Assembly: GCF_964019515.1 (NCBI RefSeq)
Contig: NZ_OZ026452.1
Location: 682,001-746,000 of the forward strand
Direction of reading: 5' to 3'
Length of the DNA stretch: 64,000 nt
Source: Serratia symbiotica (Periphyllus acericola)
GTDB lineage: Bacteria > Pseudomonadota > Gammaproteobacteria > Enterobacterales > Enterobacteriaceae
Part shown: piece by piece, positions 32,735-42,411 of the stretch
Layout: each line of letters begins with the position of its first letter
How positions within the stretch are numbered: position 1 is the first letter of the stretch
The notes under the pieces: generated by a model
Database searches by the model: none
What the model saw: only the letters and a program-made list of their open reading frames with translations
Told to the model about the DNA's origin: nothing
Made by a program: the position numbers and the translations under genes

Positions 32735-33556
32735 ATGTCTTCATTGCTTGCCAAGCGTTAGCAGCCAAATACTCAAGGCCGCATCCAGCACGTCACCCCA
32801 GAAAATGCCGACTGGCGCTTTGTGGGGTTTGATGTCTATCACCTTAGGGCTGGTCAGTCGCTGCCGTTGGAAAGCGGCAATAAAGAGCTGTGCCCGGTAT
32901 TGGTCGCTGGCACTGCTTCCCTCACCACCCTACCTGCGCAATACCCAAGAATCGGCAAATGCATGAGTCCGTTTGAGCGCATACCGCCTTACGCGGTAGA
33001 CGTGCCGCATCACGACAAGATTGAAGTACGAGCGGAAGGCGCCTTGGAATTGGCGGTCTGCAGCGCACCAGGAAATGGGCACCTGCCGTCACGCTTGATC
33101 ACCCCGGCGGAGGTCGGCGTTGAATATCGTGGCAAAGAGCGTAACCGGCGTCTGGTGCACAATATTTTGCCGGACAGCGAACCGGCCGACAGCCTGCTGG
33201 TAGTGTAGGTTTATACGGATGAAGGCAATACCAGCTTGTATCCCAGCCACAAACATGACCAGGAAGACTCGCAGAATGAAATCTATCTGGAAGAGACATA
33301 TTATCACCGTATCCAGCCAGAGCAAGGTTTTTGCACGCAGCGGGTATATACCGACGATCGCTCACTGGATGAGTGCATGTCGGTGTTTAACCGCGATGTG
33401 GTCAAGGTGCAGCGCTGCTACCACCCGGTGGCGACATTAGCCGGTTACGACAGATATTATCTCAACGTAATGGTCGGCCCAGTACGGCGGTGGAAATTCA
33501 CTTGGGAAAAAGACCATGCCTGGATTAACACCGACAGTTATCCAGCAACCCAATAA
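32735..33556 (+). pseudogene. iolB: iolB (5-deoxy-glucuronate isomerase), two in-frame TAG codons
   Basis: A single reading frame of 274 codons from ATG 32735 to TAA 33554-33556, interrupted only by TAG at codon 9 and TAG at 33206-33208 (LLVV*VYTDEG, where relatives have Glu). Otherwise it is colinear with IolB: the cupin segment YPSHKHDQEDSQNEIYLEE and the C-terminal NVMVGPVRRWKFTWEKDHAW are intact. The ring-opened deoxyglucuronate product would feed IolC. Confidence 0.92.
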
Positions 33557-33682
33557 TTATTGCGATGTTAAATATTTCCGACGTTACTCAGGTGAGCGTC
33601 ACTCTATCAGGGGGAGAAGGTCGGAGGTGAATGATTTCACGTCGCTATATCTCCTCTCTGCCAAAGCGGAGAGGATGATTTA

Positions 33683-34513
33683 TTACTCTTCTTTGGCGTT
33701 ATTCAATGCCAACGATACCGCCAGGGTCTGCGCCAGACACATTGAAGCGACCTGGGAGCGGAAACCATCCACCTGGCCTTCACGCACCACAAAGCACACA
33801 TCGCTGAAGGTGGACAGCCGACTGACCTGGCTGTCGGTAATGGCGATCTGCTGCAAACCGTACTTGGCACCCCATTCCACCAGTTCCTGCGCGTACGGCG
33901 AATAGCTGATGGCGATCACCACGTCATTCAGCTTCACCATGCTGAGCTGTTCGGTAAACATGCCGCCCAGTCCGTCAATCAGGAACGCCCGGCGCTCCAG
34001 ATGGAGCAACGCATAGGTGAGGTAGGAAGCGACGCTGAATAAACGGCGCAAACCAATCACGTAGATATTCTTGGCGTTGTTCAGCAACTCAACCGCCGGA
34101 TCCAACTGCTCGGAGCTGGTTTGCATCACCAATTGGTGCAATGACTAGGAATTGATCATATTGAAAACATTAATAATTTCCGCCGGCTTTTCCGGTATGA
34201 CGTGTCCGTCGGTAGAGGTTCGACGAAACAGGCGCGCACGTTCGGTGTAGTTGACCGTTTCTTCCATCAGGTGCTGGCGAAAAACCTGTTTCATTTCGTT
34301 GAAGCCGCTAAAGCCAAAGTTGTTGGCGAAGCGGATCAGGGTAGAGGGTGGGACGCTGGCCTGCACGGCTATGGAGGCGATGGTATCGAAAGCAATGCTA
34401 TTACTGTTATCCAACATGTAACGCGCCACCTGTTTCAAACGCTTGCTCAGTGTTTCATAGCGATGGCGGATCTCGTCCTGTAACAGCGAAAGTTGAGTTG
34501 GGTTTTCATCCAT
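33683..34513 (-). pseudogene. iolR: iolR-type RpiR-family regulator, one in-frame TAG codon
   Basis: From ATG 34513: N-terminal helix-turn-helix of RpiR type (LSKRLKQVARYMLDNSNSIA, ASVPPSTLIRFANNFGF), then TAG at 34145-34147, then the same frame resumes with LHQLVMQTSSEQLDPAVELL. The C-terminal SIS domain follows (NIYVIGLRRLFSVASYL, VVIAISYSPYAQELV). The amber is the only interruption in 277 codons and lies in the linker between domains. It would have repressed the iol genes. Confidence 0.9.
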
Positions 34514-34760
34514 TCGGCTCGCAGTGTGGGCTAAGGCGTATCCGCCTAACGCCTGAGTTATTAACAGGTCATTCTAACAGATGGATTAGAAATTTCATTT
34601 CACCAAAAAGCGATTGATTAGATTTCAAGTAGCGTTACTTCAAAGAAAACAGACAAAAAATCCCCTTAAAGCGGCGAAAAGCCATTTAATGGGAGGGTTC
34701 GGCAATCATGGCTGATGAGGCGTAGGGCGGTATTGACGCCAGAAACCAATCAGCGTCAGT
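34514..34760. other. Short intergenic between iolC and iolR remnants
   Basis: About 250 bp between two minus-strand remnants. No gene seen. Confidence 0.4.
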
Positions 34761-36633
34761 TAATTTTGTTTCACCTGCTCGATTAAAGCAGCATCATCCA
34801 GCTCTCCCTGCAGCTAGCGGCGTGAAAGCTGCCCAAATATGGTGCGGCCGACCGCAAAACCTTTTACCCAGCGAGCCTCTACAGCAGCCGCGAAACTGGC
34901 TTTCAACGTTTCTTCCGACGCATCCTGCCCCAGGATCAACACCCCACGGCAGAACGGATAGTTAGCGTCGATCAAAGCACCGACCTGCTACCAGTTCTCG
35001 GCGCTCAACGGAGGCAATTTCCACCAGTCCGGCTTAATAACTAACAGATAAAAGTGCTGCAACATATCCAGATAGTAACCTTCGTCTTTATCGGCGTTAC
35101 TTTCCCGGCAGGATAACCTCCAGCAGCAGTTCATGACCGGACTTGCAGCAACCGCGATATACCTCGCTAATCAATCCATCCTGTTTGCGGCGCAGTTCGG
35201 CGACGTCATATGGGTGGTAAAACACCAGGCATTTCACTACATGTTCCTGAGGCTAGTCGATAAGCTGCGAGCTGATATTGCCGTGCTCCAGCCGCAGTGT
35301 ACGTGACTCAGGCAGCTCGACCGGCCGACCGATCCACTAGCCCTGGCCGGTGATCGCGTGCAACGCCGCCTGACCATAGGTGGTATCCGCCATAATGCCG
35401 CTGTTGCCCCGCAGCCCTGCTGCCTCTGCGGCTTGTTGCGCCGCTGTCAGCAGCAGGGTTTTTAGTACGGGGATGCGTTCTTCGCTGACGTTGGCTTCTC
35501 GCGCCATATCCACCAGTTGTTTGCGGTGATCGAATGCGAATACGCACAGTTCCGGCCACTGCTGCTTACGGGTGGTGACCCGGTGCAGATGGTTAAGCCG
35601 CTCATCGCAGTCCGGGCGTTGCGCTTCCTGTTCGCGTTGCAGATAGTCATCCAGTTCCTGCTTACTGGGCATTGCCGGGGCGCAGCCATTGCGCGAAACG
35701 ACTAATGCGCCGCAGGCATTGGCATAGTGTCAGGCCTGATCCCAGCCTTCATCGTTAAGATGGCAGCGAAGCAAGCCGGAAATAAAGGTATCGCCTGTGC
35801 CCAGCACGTTCAGCACCTCAACGCGTACACCGGCATGCAGTTTTACCTGCAGCCAGTCGGTGGCGATCTCACCTTTCAATACCGAACTGCTCTACTCCAC
35901 GTTTACAGACCAGCGTGGCCTGGGTTGCTTTACGCACGTTTGTCAGTGCGCTCAGGGTGTCGATGCTGCCGCCGACAATATGAAAATCTTCTTCGGTGCC
36001 GACAATCAAATAAAAGTGATGCATTACATACTGCAGTTCGCGGGTCACCTTTGCTGACTCGACAAAGCGGGTTTTACCATCACACAGCGACGTTAGGCCC
36101 CACAGTACCGGCCGGTAGTCGATATCCAGCACAGTGAGCAGGCCATGGCGACTGGCGTATTACAACGCCTTCAATACCGTAGCGCGGGTATTCTGATGTC
36201 AAAGATGGGTGCCGGTAATGGATAGCGCACGCGAAGACGCTATGAAGGATTCGTCGATATCGTCCGGCTTCAACGCCATATCCACGCAGTTTTCACGGTA
36301 GAAAATAAGCAGGAAGGTTTCCTGATCTTGAATGCCAAGGATCACTAGGCCGGTAAGGTGCTGGGGATCGGTGATCAGGCATTGGGTATCGGCACCGACG
36401 CGTTGTAGTTCTTCGCGCAGGAAACGGCCCATATGTTCGTCGCCGACGCGGGCCAGCATACTGGCCTTCAGACCCTGGATGGCGGTGCCGTAGGCCACAT
36501 TGCCGGAATGGCCGCCGATATATTTGGAGAATATGCTGGCCTCTTCCAGACGCGTGCCGATCTGTTGTGCATAGAAATCGATGGCGATACGCCCGAGATA
36601 AATGACATCAAGCTGTTTTTCTTGTGTAGCCAT
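34761..36633 (-). pseudogene. iolC: iolC (kinase-DUF2090 fusion), multiply broken
   Basis: About 624 codons, the length of the bifunctional IolC of enterobacteria. The N-terminal PfkB kinase part reads YLGRIAIDFYAQQIGTRLE and GHSGNVAYGTAIQGLK, then TGA after ITGTHL and TAA after VLKAL. A frameshift precedes GEIATDWLQVK, the sugar-kinase signature VLNVLGTGDTFISGLLR follows, then TGA. The DUF2090 aldolase-like part (CVFAFDHRKQLVDMAREA) contains at least four TAG codons (for example before WIGRPVEL and before LQGELDDAAL) and another frameshift. Dead gene. Confidence 0.9.
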
Positions 36634-36655
36634 ACCCGTTTCATTCTGTATTAAG

Positions 36656-37710
36656 GGCGTTGTTGAATAAATCGAACATTTGGCCGCCACGAGGATCCGA
36701 TCACTCTCCTTCTGTCAAAATAGCGACATTCCGTTGCCCAGCAAAAGTTCAACATCACCAACTGGAAGGCTTACAACAACGCCCTTATCACTCGGGGCTC
36801 ACTCACTTGCTGGGGGGATGAAACGGCACTTCACGCCTGGTACTGCGAGGCAAAACCTTCTCTGCGTGGTCGCACACCACATTATTCCGATATGGCAATC
36901 ACCAGCGTATTGATGCTGAAACGGATTTTCGGCCTGACACTTCTCGTCCTCCAGGGCTTTGTCGACTCCATTGTCACACTGATCAAAGTGCGGTTGAACT
37001 GCACGGACGACACCTGCATCAGTAAGCGGGCAAAGTCCGGCCATGTCCCGTTTAAAACCGCAACGCCGGGTGAAATTGCGTACCTCGTTATCGACTCTAG
37101 CGGGCTCAACGTGTTGGGTGAAGGCTAGTGGATGGCAAAAAAACACGGTCAGGAAAAACGGTGGATCTGGCGAAAACTGCATTTGGCCGTAGATACAGAA
37201 ACACATGAGGTCATCTGTGCTGACCTTTCTTTGAGCAATGTCACCGATACCGAAGCCTTCCCAGGTCTCATCCGTCAGAGGTACCGTAAAATCAAAGTCG
37301 CCTCGGCGGATCTGGCTTAGGATACGCGAGTGAGTCATGATGAGTTAAGGGGCAAGAAGCTCAAGGCGTTAATACCGCCCAGCAGCGGAGCCCGTTATTA
37401 GTCGGCAGACTATGCAGAGCGAAATCAAGCGGTAGCGAACCAGCGCCTTACCAGAGACAACACACGGTGGAAAAGTATCACAGGCTACCACCGACGTTCG
37501 ATAGCGGCAACAGCGAGGTATAGAGTAAAACAGCTATTTGGTGGTCACCTGTCGCTGCGAGATTATGATGGGCAAGTTGCAGAGGCGCTGGCCATGATCT
37601 GTGCATTAAACAAGATGCCGCTCGCTGGTATGCCAGAAAGTGTACGCCTTGCCTGAAAGCTGCCCATTCACGGGACTCTTTATTTCAAATCCGATTTATT
37701 CAACAACGCC
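36656..37710 (+). mobile_element. IS5-family (IS903-group) element, copy E
   Basis: 1055 bp with both terminal repeats; lies 22 bp upstream of the iolC start. The flanking 9-mers do not match. It separates the dead iol cluster from the aroQ-accBC block. Confidence 0.93.
36733..37656 (+). pseudogene. IS903-group transposase, copy E
   Basis: The start codon has become TTG. TAG codons lie at 37126-37128 (replacing Glu), 37318-37320 (family-wide) and 37399-37401 (replacing Trp in RYWSADY). Shares the last change with copy F, so the two are close relatives. Confidence 0.9.
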
Positions 37711-37930
37711 CCTTTACACTCCCACAATGATTATCTGGACTGACTAACTTGGTTTTAAATATCTTCGCTGATAAGATCAGTATTCAGCTGCTAATTGCTA
37801 CGATATCGTTATAATACCCGACCTTGATCCTGTTCTAAGAGAAAATTCCCCCCTTAACAGATAGATGACAAATCGGTGACATCGGGTTATTTTCTACGAT
37901 GTTGGTTTTATTGCCGGAGATACCAGCACA
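37711..37930 (+). promoter_or_regulatory. Upstream region of aroQ-accBC
   Basis: 220 bp with a good -10-like TATAAT at about 37810-37815 but no convincing -35 at the right distance; the accBC operon promoter is expected near here. Confidence 0.35.
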
Positions 37931-38383
37931 ATGTCGAATAATTCTCACATTTTGCTTCTAAACGGCCCCAATCTGAATCTGTTGGGGACGCGTGAGCCAG
38001 AGAAGTACGGCAGCACAACACTAGCAGAGATTGTTAATGAATTAGAAAACCAGGCGTCCGCACTGGATATAATACTGAGTCATCTGCAATCCAACGCCGA
38101 GTCTCTGCTGATCGATCGCATTCATCAGGCACGCGGCAACACGGATTTCATTTTGATCAACCCGGCTGCGTTCACGCACACCAGTGTGGCGCTACGCGAT
38201 GCATTGCTGGCGGTGCAGATCCCCTTTATCGAGATCCATCTGTCCAACGTGCACGCTCGTGAGCCTTTCCGCCATTACTCTTACCTCTCTGACGTAGCGG
38301 TAGGCGTGATCTGTGGGCTGGGTGCAAATGGCTACACTTTTGCTTTACAGGCAGCGGTTAACTGTCTGTCAAATACCCACTAA
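37931..38383 (+). CDS. aroQ: Type II 3-dehydroquinate dehydratase AroQ
   Basis: 150 residues, the usual size. Third step of the shikimate pathway. The active-site N-terminus [20 protein letters not shown] carries the catalytic Tyr and Arg; [17 protein letters not shown] and [17 protein letters not shown] carry the substrate-binding and catalytic His residues. Precedes accB by 33 bp, as in Yersinia and Serratia. Retention agrees with a need for aromatic compounds. Confidence 0.96.
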   Translation: MSNNSHILLLNGPNLNLLGTREPEKYGSTTLAEIVNELENQASALDIILSHLQSNAESLLIDRIHQARGNTDFILINPAAFTHTSVALRDALLAVQIPFIEIHLSNVHAREPFRHYSYLSDVAVGVICGLGANGYTFALQAAVNCLSNTH

Positions 38384-38416
38384 ATTGCTACACAAAAAGA
38401 GTACGGAATCACACTC

Positions 38417-38875
38417 ATGGATATTCGTAAAATCAAGAAACTGATCGAACTGGTTGAAGAATCAGGCATTTATGAACTGGAAATCTCTGAAGGCGAAGAA
38501 TCCGTTCGCATCAGCCGTGCCGCACCAGCGCAGGCTTACCCAATGATGCAGAAGGCATATGCACTACCGGCACAGCAACAGCCAGCTCTGGCTGCAACAA
38601 TAGGCAGCGTGTCAGGTGCAGAACCCCCTGCGTTGATGAGTGGTCATATCGTTCGCTCCCCTATGGTTGGTACCTTCTACCGCACGCCAAGCCCCGACGC
38701 GAAAGCCTTTGTGGAAGTTGGCCAGAGCGTGAATGTCGGCGATACGCTGTGCATCGTTGAAGCAATGAAAATGATGAACCAGATCGAGGCAGATAAATCT
38801 GGTGTTGTTAAAGCTATTCTGGTGGAAAGCGGCCAGCCGGTTGAATATGACGAGCCACTGGTCGTCATCGAATAA
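38417..38875 (+). CDS. accB: Biotin carboxyl carrier protein AccB
   Basis: 152 residues. N-terminal [20 protein letters not shown], a Pro/Ala-rich linker (about residues 45-75), then the biotinyl domain with the thumb region and the biotin-attachment Lys in [11 protein letters not shown]. Subunit of acetyl-CoA carboxylase, first step of fatty acid synthesis. Followed after 11 bp by accC. Confidence 0.97.
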   Translation: MDIRKIKKLIELVEESGIYELEISEGEESVRISRAAPAQAYPMMQKAYALPAQQQPALAATIGSVSGAEPPALMSGHIVRSPMVGTFYRTPSPDAKAFVEVGQSVNVGDTLCIVEAMKMMNQIEADKSGVVKAILVESGQPVEYDEPLVVIE

Positions 38876-38886
38876 CGAGGCGTTTC

Positions 38887-40227
38887 ATGCTTGATAAAAT
38901 TGTTATCGCCAACCGTGGCGAGATAGCACTACGTATTTTGCGTGCCTGTAAAGAGCTGGGCATCAAGACCGTGGCAGTTCACTCCATAGCCGACCGCGAT
39001 CTGAAACACGTACTGCTGGCTGATGAGACCGTGTGTATCGGCCCGGCACAATCGGTAAAAAGTTACTTAAACATCCCGGCTATCATCTCTGCGGCGGAAA
39101 TCACCGGTGCAGTGGCGATCCACCCTGGCTATGGCTTCCTGTCCGAGAATGCCGACTTCGCCGAGCAGGTTGAACGCTCAGGCTTTATCTTTATTGGCCC
39201 AAAAGCGGAAACTATCCGCCTGATGGGCGATAAGGTTTCTGCGATCAGTGCCATGAAGAAAGCCGGGGTACCTTGTCTGCCTGGTTCCGATGGCCCGCTG
39301 ACCGACGATATGGATAAAAACCACGCCTTTGCCAAACGTATTGGTTACCCGGTGATCACCAAGGCATCCGGCGGTGGTGGCGGCCGTGGCATGCGCGTTG
39401 TGCACAGCGATAAAGACCTTGAGCAGTCTATTAACATGACGAAAGCAGAAGCCAAAGCGGCTTTCAACAACGAAATGGTTTATATGGAAAAATACCTGGA
39501 GAACCCACGCCATATTGAAATTCAGGTATTGGCTGACGGCCAGGGCAACGCTATCTATCTGGCTGAGCGTGATTGTTCCATGCAGCGCCGCCACCAGAAA
39601 GTGGTAGAAGAGGCACCAGCACCAGGTATCACTAGCGACATGCGCCGTTATATCGGCGAACGTTGCTCGAAAGCCTGCGTGGAAATCGGCTACCGGGGTG
39701 CAGGTACTTTTGAGTTTCTGTATGAAAACGGCGAGTTCTATTTCATCGAAATGAACACCCGTATTCAAGTTGAACATCCGGTTACTGAGATGATCACCGG
39801 TGTGGATCTGATCAAAGAGCAGTTACGCATTGCTGCCGGTCTGCCTCTATCGATCAAACAACACGATGTGAAGATCCATGGCCACGCGGTGGAATGCCGT
39901 ATCAACGCCGAAGATCCAAATACTTTGCTGCCAAGCCCAGGCAAGATCACTCGTTTCCATGTGCCAGGTGGTTTCGGCGTGCGTTGGGAGTCTCATATCT
40001 ACGCTGGCTATACGGTGCCACCGTACTATGACTCCATGATCGGTAAGCTGATCACTTACGGTGAAAACCGAGATGTGGCAATTTCCCGCATGAAGAATGC
40101 GCTGGCCGAGTTGATCATTGATGGCATCAAAACCAACATTAAGTTGCAGCAAAAGATCATGAACGATGAAAACTTCCAGCATGGTGGCACCAACATCCAC
40201 TATTTGGAGAAAAAGTTAAACCTATAG
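38887..40227 (+). CDS. accC: Biotin carboxylase AccC
   Basis: 446 residues (E. coli 449). ATP-grasp enzyme carboxylating the biotin of AccB. Visible: [20 protein letters not shown] at the N-terminus, the glycine-rich ATP loop [34 protein letters not shown] and [20 protein letters not shown] of the active site. Intact; coexpressed with accB. Confidence 0.97.
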   Translation: MLDKIVIANRGEIALRILRACKELGIKTVAVHSIADRDLKHVLLADETVCIGPAQSVKSYLNIPAIISAAEITGAVAIHPGYGFLSENADFAEQVERSGFIFIGPKAETIRLMGDKVSAISAMKKAGVPCLPGSDGPLTDDMDKNHAFAKRIGYPVITKASGGGGGRGMRVVHSDKDLEQSINMTKAEAKAAFNNEMVYMEKYLENPRHIEIQVLADGQGNAIYLAERDCSMQRRHQKVVEEAPAPGITSDMRRYIGERCSKACVEIGYRGAGTFEFLYENGEFYFIEMNTRIQVEHPVTEMITGVDLIKEQLRIAAGLPLSIKQHDVKIHGHAVECRINAEDPNTLLPSPGKITRFHVPGGFGVRWESHIYAGYTVPPYYDSMIGKLITYGENRDVAISRMKNALAELIIDGIKTNIKLQQKIMNDENFQHGGTNIHYLEKKLNL

Positions 40228-40299
40228 GAAACTGAAGACAGAAGGCCGGTTGATTGTATCCCCCAAAATTAGATGGGGGAACGTTAAACGGTTGGAGTG

Positions 40300-40545
40300 T
40301 TAGAAATTCTGTGTCATTCAAGTCAATATATAATCAAAAAGGAATGACACATATCCTAACCCTTCAATTTCGATAACGCCCTGAAAGTACGTCAGGATAT
40401 GGTCAGGCCTTGACGGGCAAAGATGGTATTTTAACTCCGTTAATCTAGCCGTTGATGGAAGCTGCTTTGGCCGCTGAACGTGACTCCCATCTAGCTCACA
40501 ACCTTGAAGCCAACCGTAAAAACGGTTCGACAAAATAAACAATCA
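40300..40545 (+). pseudogene. IS256-family transposase N-terminal remnant
   Basis: In the DNA after accC, LTGKDGILTPLI then TAG then PLMEAALAAERDSHLA and LEANRKNGSTK then TAA correspond to the N-terminal part of an IS256-family transposase. The rest is absent. Flanked by a short inverted sequence GTGTCATTC / GAATGACAC (40311-40357). Confidence 0.75.
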
Positions 40546-40612
40546 AAACACTCACAGGCGCTTTTAACTGGCCACGCCTCGGGAGCGCAACAGCTCTTTT
40601 GAACATCAGCGG

Positions 40613-41684
40613 GGCTTTGTTGAATAAATCGAACTTTTGGCCGGCACGAGGATCAGATCACTCTCCTTCTGTCAAAATAGCGACATTCCGTGGCCCAGCA
40701 AAAGTTCAACATCACCAACTGGAAGGCTTACAACAACGCCATTATCACTCGGGGCTCACTCACTTTCTCGGTGGATGAAACGGCACTTCACGCCTGGTAC
40801 TGCGAGGCAAAACCTTCTCTGCGTGGTCGCCGACAACATTATTCCTATATGGAAATGACCAGCGTAATGGCAATCACCAGCGTATTGATGCTGAAACGGA
40901 TTTTCGGCCTGACACTTCGCGCCCTCCAGGGCTTCGTCGATTCCATTATCACACTGATCAAAGTGCCGTTGAACTGCCCGGACGACACCTGCATCAGTAA
41001 GCGGGCAAAGTCCGGCCATGTCCCGTTTAAAACCCCAACGCCGGGTGAAATTGCGTACCTCGTTATCGACTTTAGCGGGCTCAACGTGTTGGGTGAAGGT
41101 GAGTGGATGGCAAAAAACACGGTCAGGAAAAACGGCGGATCTGGCAAAAAATGCATTTGGCCGTAGATACAGAAACACATGAGGTCATCTGTGCTGACCT
41201 TTCTTTGAGCAATGTCACCGATACCGAAGCCTTCCCAGGTCTCATCCGTCAGAGGTACCGTAAAATCAAAGTCGCCTCGGCGGATCGGGCTTAGGATACG
41301 CGAGTGAGTCATGATGAGTTAAGGGGCAAGAAGCTCAAGGCGTTAATACCGCCCAGCAGCGGAGCCCGTTATTAGTCGGCAGACTATGCAGAGCGAAATC
41401 AAGCGGTAGCGAACCAGTGCCTTACCAGAGACAACACACGGTGGAAAATTATCACAGGCTACCACCGACGTTCGATAGCGGCAACAGCGAGGTATAGAGT
41501 AAAACAGCTATTTGGTGGTCACCTGTCGCTGCGAGATTATGATGGGCAAGTTGTAGAGGCGCTGGCCATGATCTGTGCATTAAACAAGATGACGCTCGCC
41601 GGTATGCCGAAAGTGTACGCCTTGCCTGAAAGATGCCCATTCAGGGGACTCTTTTATTCCAAATCTGATTTATTCAACAACGCC
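40613..41684 (+). mobile_element. IS5-family (IS903-group) element, copy F
   Basis: 1072 bp; both terminal repeats present (GGCTTTGTTGAATAAATCG left). Longer than the others because an approximately 18-bp segment is repeated near 40850-40885 (ACCAGCGTAATGGCAATC). It lies between two different IS256-family remnants. Confidence 0.92.
40690..41629 (+). pseudogene. IS903-group transposase, copy F
   Basis: Family-wide TAG at 41292-41294, a further TAG replacing Trp near 41373 (shared with copy E), one base lost near 41110 in the Lys run, the 18-bp insertion near residue 55 and a shifted C-terminus. Dead. Confidence 0.88.
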
Positions 41685-42182
41685 CATCGGGGAAGCCTTT
41701 CAGGCCGTTAACGCATGCGATGAAAATGTCCGTTCAGCCCGCAGTTTTTAGCTCTTTCAGCACGTTCAGCCAGAACTTCGCGCCTTCATTTTAGGCCAGC
41801 CAAATGCCCAGCGCGGAGAACACGGATTTGTTGATGATGCGGCTGTCCTGCCGGACTTTCAGTAGGATACAGTTAAGATCAACAGTCGGATAGACTGCAT
41901 CCAGTGGTCGGTTTTGCCATTTGACAACCGGCTCTATGACGACATCGGTGAGGTTTTTCTTCACCAGCTGCGGTTCAAAGGAACCGTCACGATCGCGCGG
42001 AGTACGCAGCTCCAGCGGGCCATCGCCAGTGGTAACGGTTTTGGTGGAATAGCCGTTGCGGGCATAAGAGCCGATCTTGGACTGATTTTTTTCAGCAGCC
42101 GATCGAACTGGTTGAGTTCCTCAGGGGTTTTGAGATTTTTGGCCAATTCGTTAGCCAGAGCCTGAAACTGTTTTTCGTCCAT
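41685..42182 (-). pseudogene. IS256-family transposase remnant
   Basis: Starts MDEKQFQALANELAKNLKTP at 42182. The frame is lost after FDRLLKKI, where a deletion joins to GYSTKT-like sequence; pieces in other frames read LELRTPRDRDGSFEPQLVKK and, nearer 41700-41800, NEGAKFWLNVLKEL and GLKGFPD. Several stops. The 3' end is cut by copy F of the IS. Different from the IS256 remnant at 18853-19560. Confidence 0.82.
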
Positions 42183-42411
42183 AAACTAACCTGTTTTTGA
42201 TGTTGGATTGAATAGATTAAAGCTGGCATTAGCGGATAATGTCTTACGACACTCTCCGCTATTAGTAAGGCGGATAGAGCTGATAGCTATCCTCATCCAT
42301 CTATATAAAACATACCGAAGTATGGTGCTGATCTATTAATGAGGGATTTCTGGGGATCCTCAGCGCTAAAGGTGCGGCTTATCAGTCCAGTCGGTGCCAT
42401 GCATGCGGCGG
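42183..42411. other. Intergenic downstream of rpoC
   Basis: 230 bp; may contain the operon terminator near 42250-42290 (CTCTCCGCTATTAGTAAGGC region), but no strong hairpin with a T-run is evident. Confidence 0.4.

Noticed and set aside
34145..34147. Amber suppression or stop-codon recoding as an established property of this genome.
   Set aside because: No suppressor tRNA is in this window, core genes end normally, and other pseudogenes also have frameshifts and TGA/TAA stops; kept only as a hypothesis.
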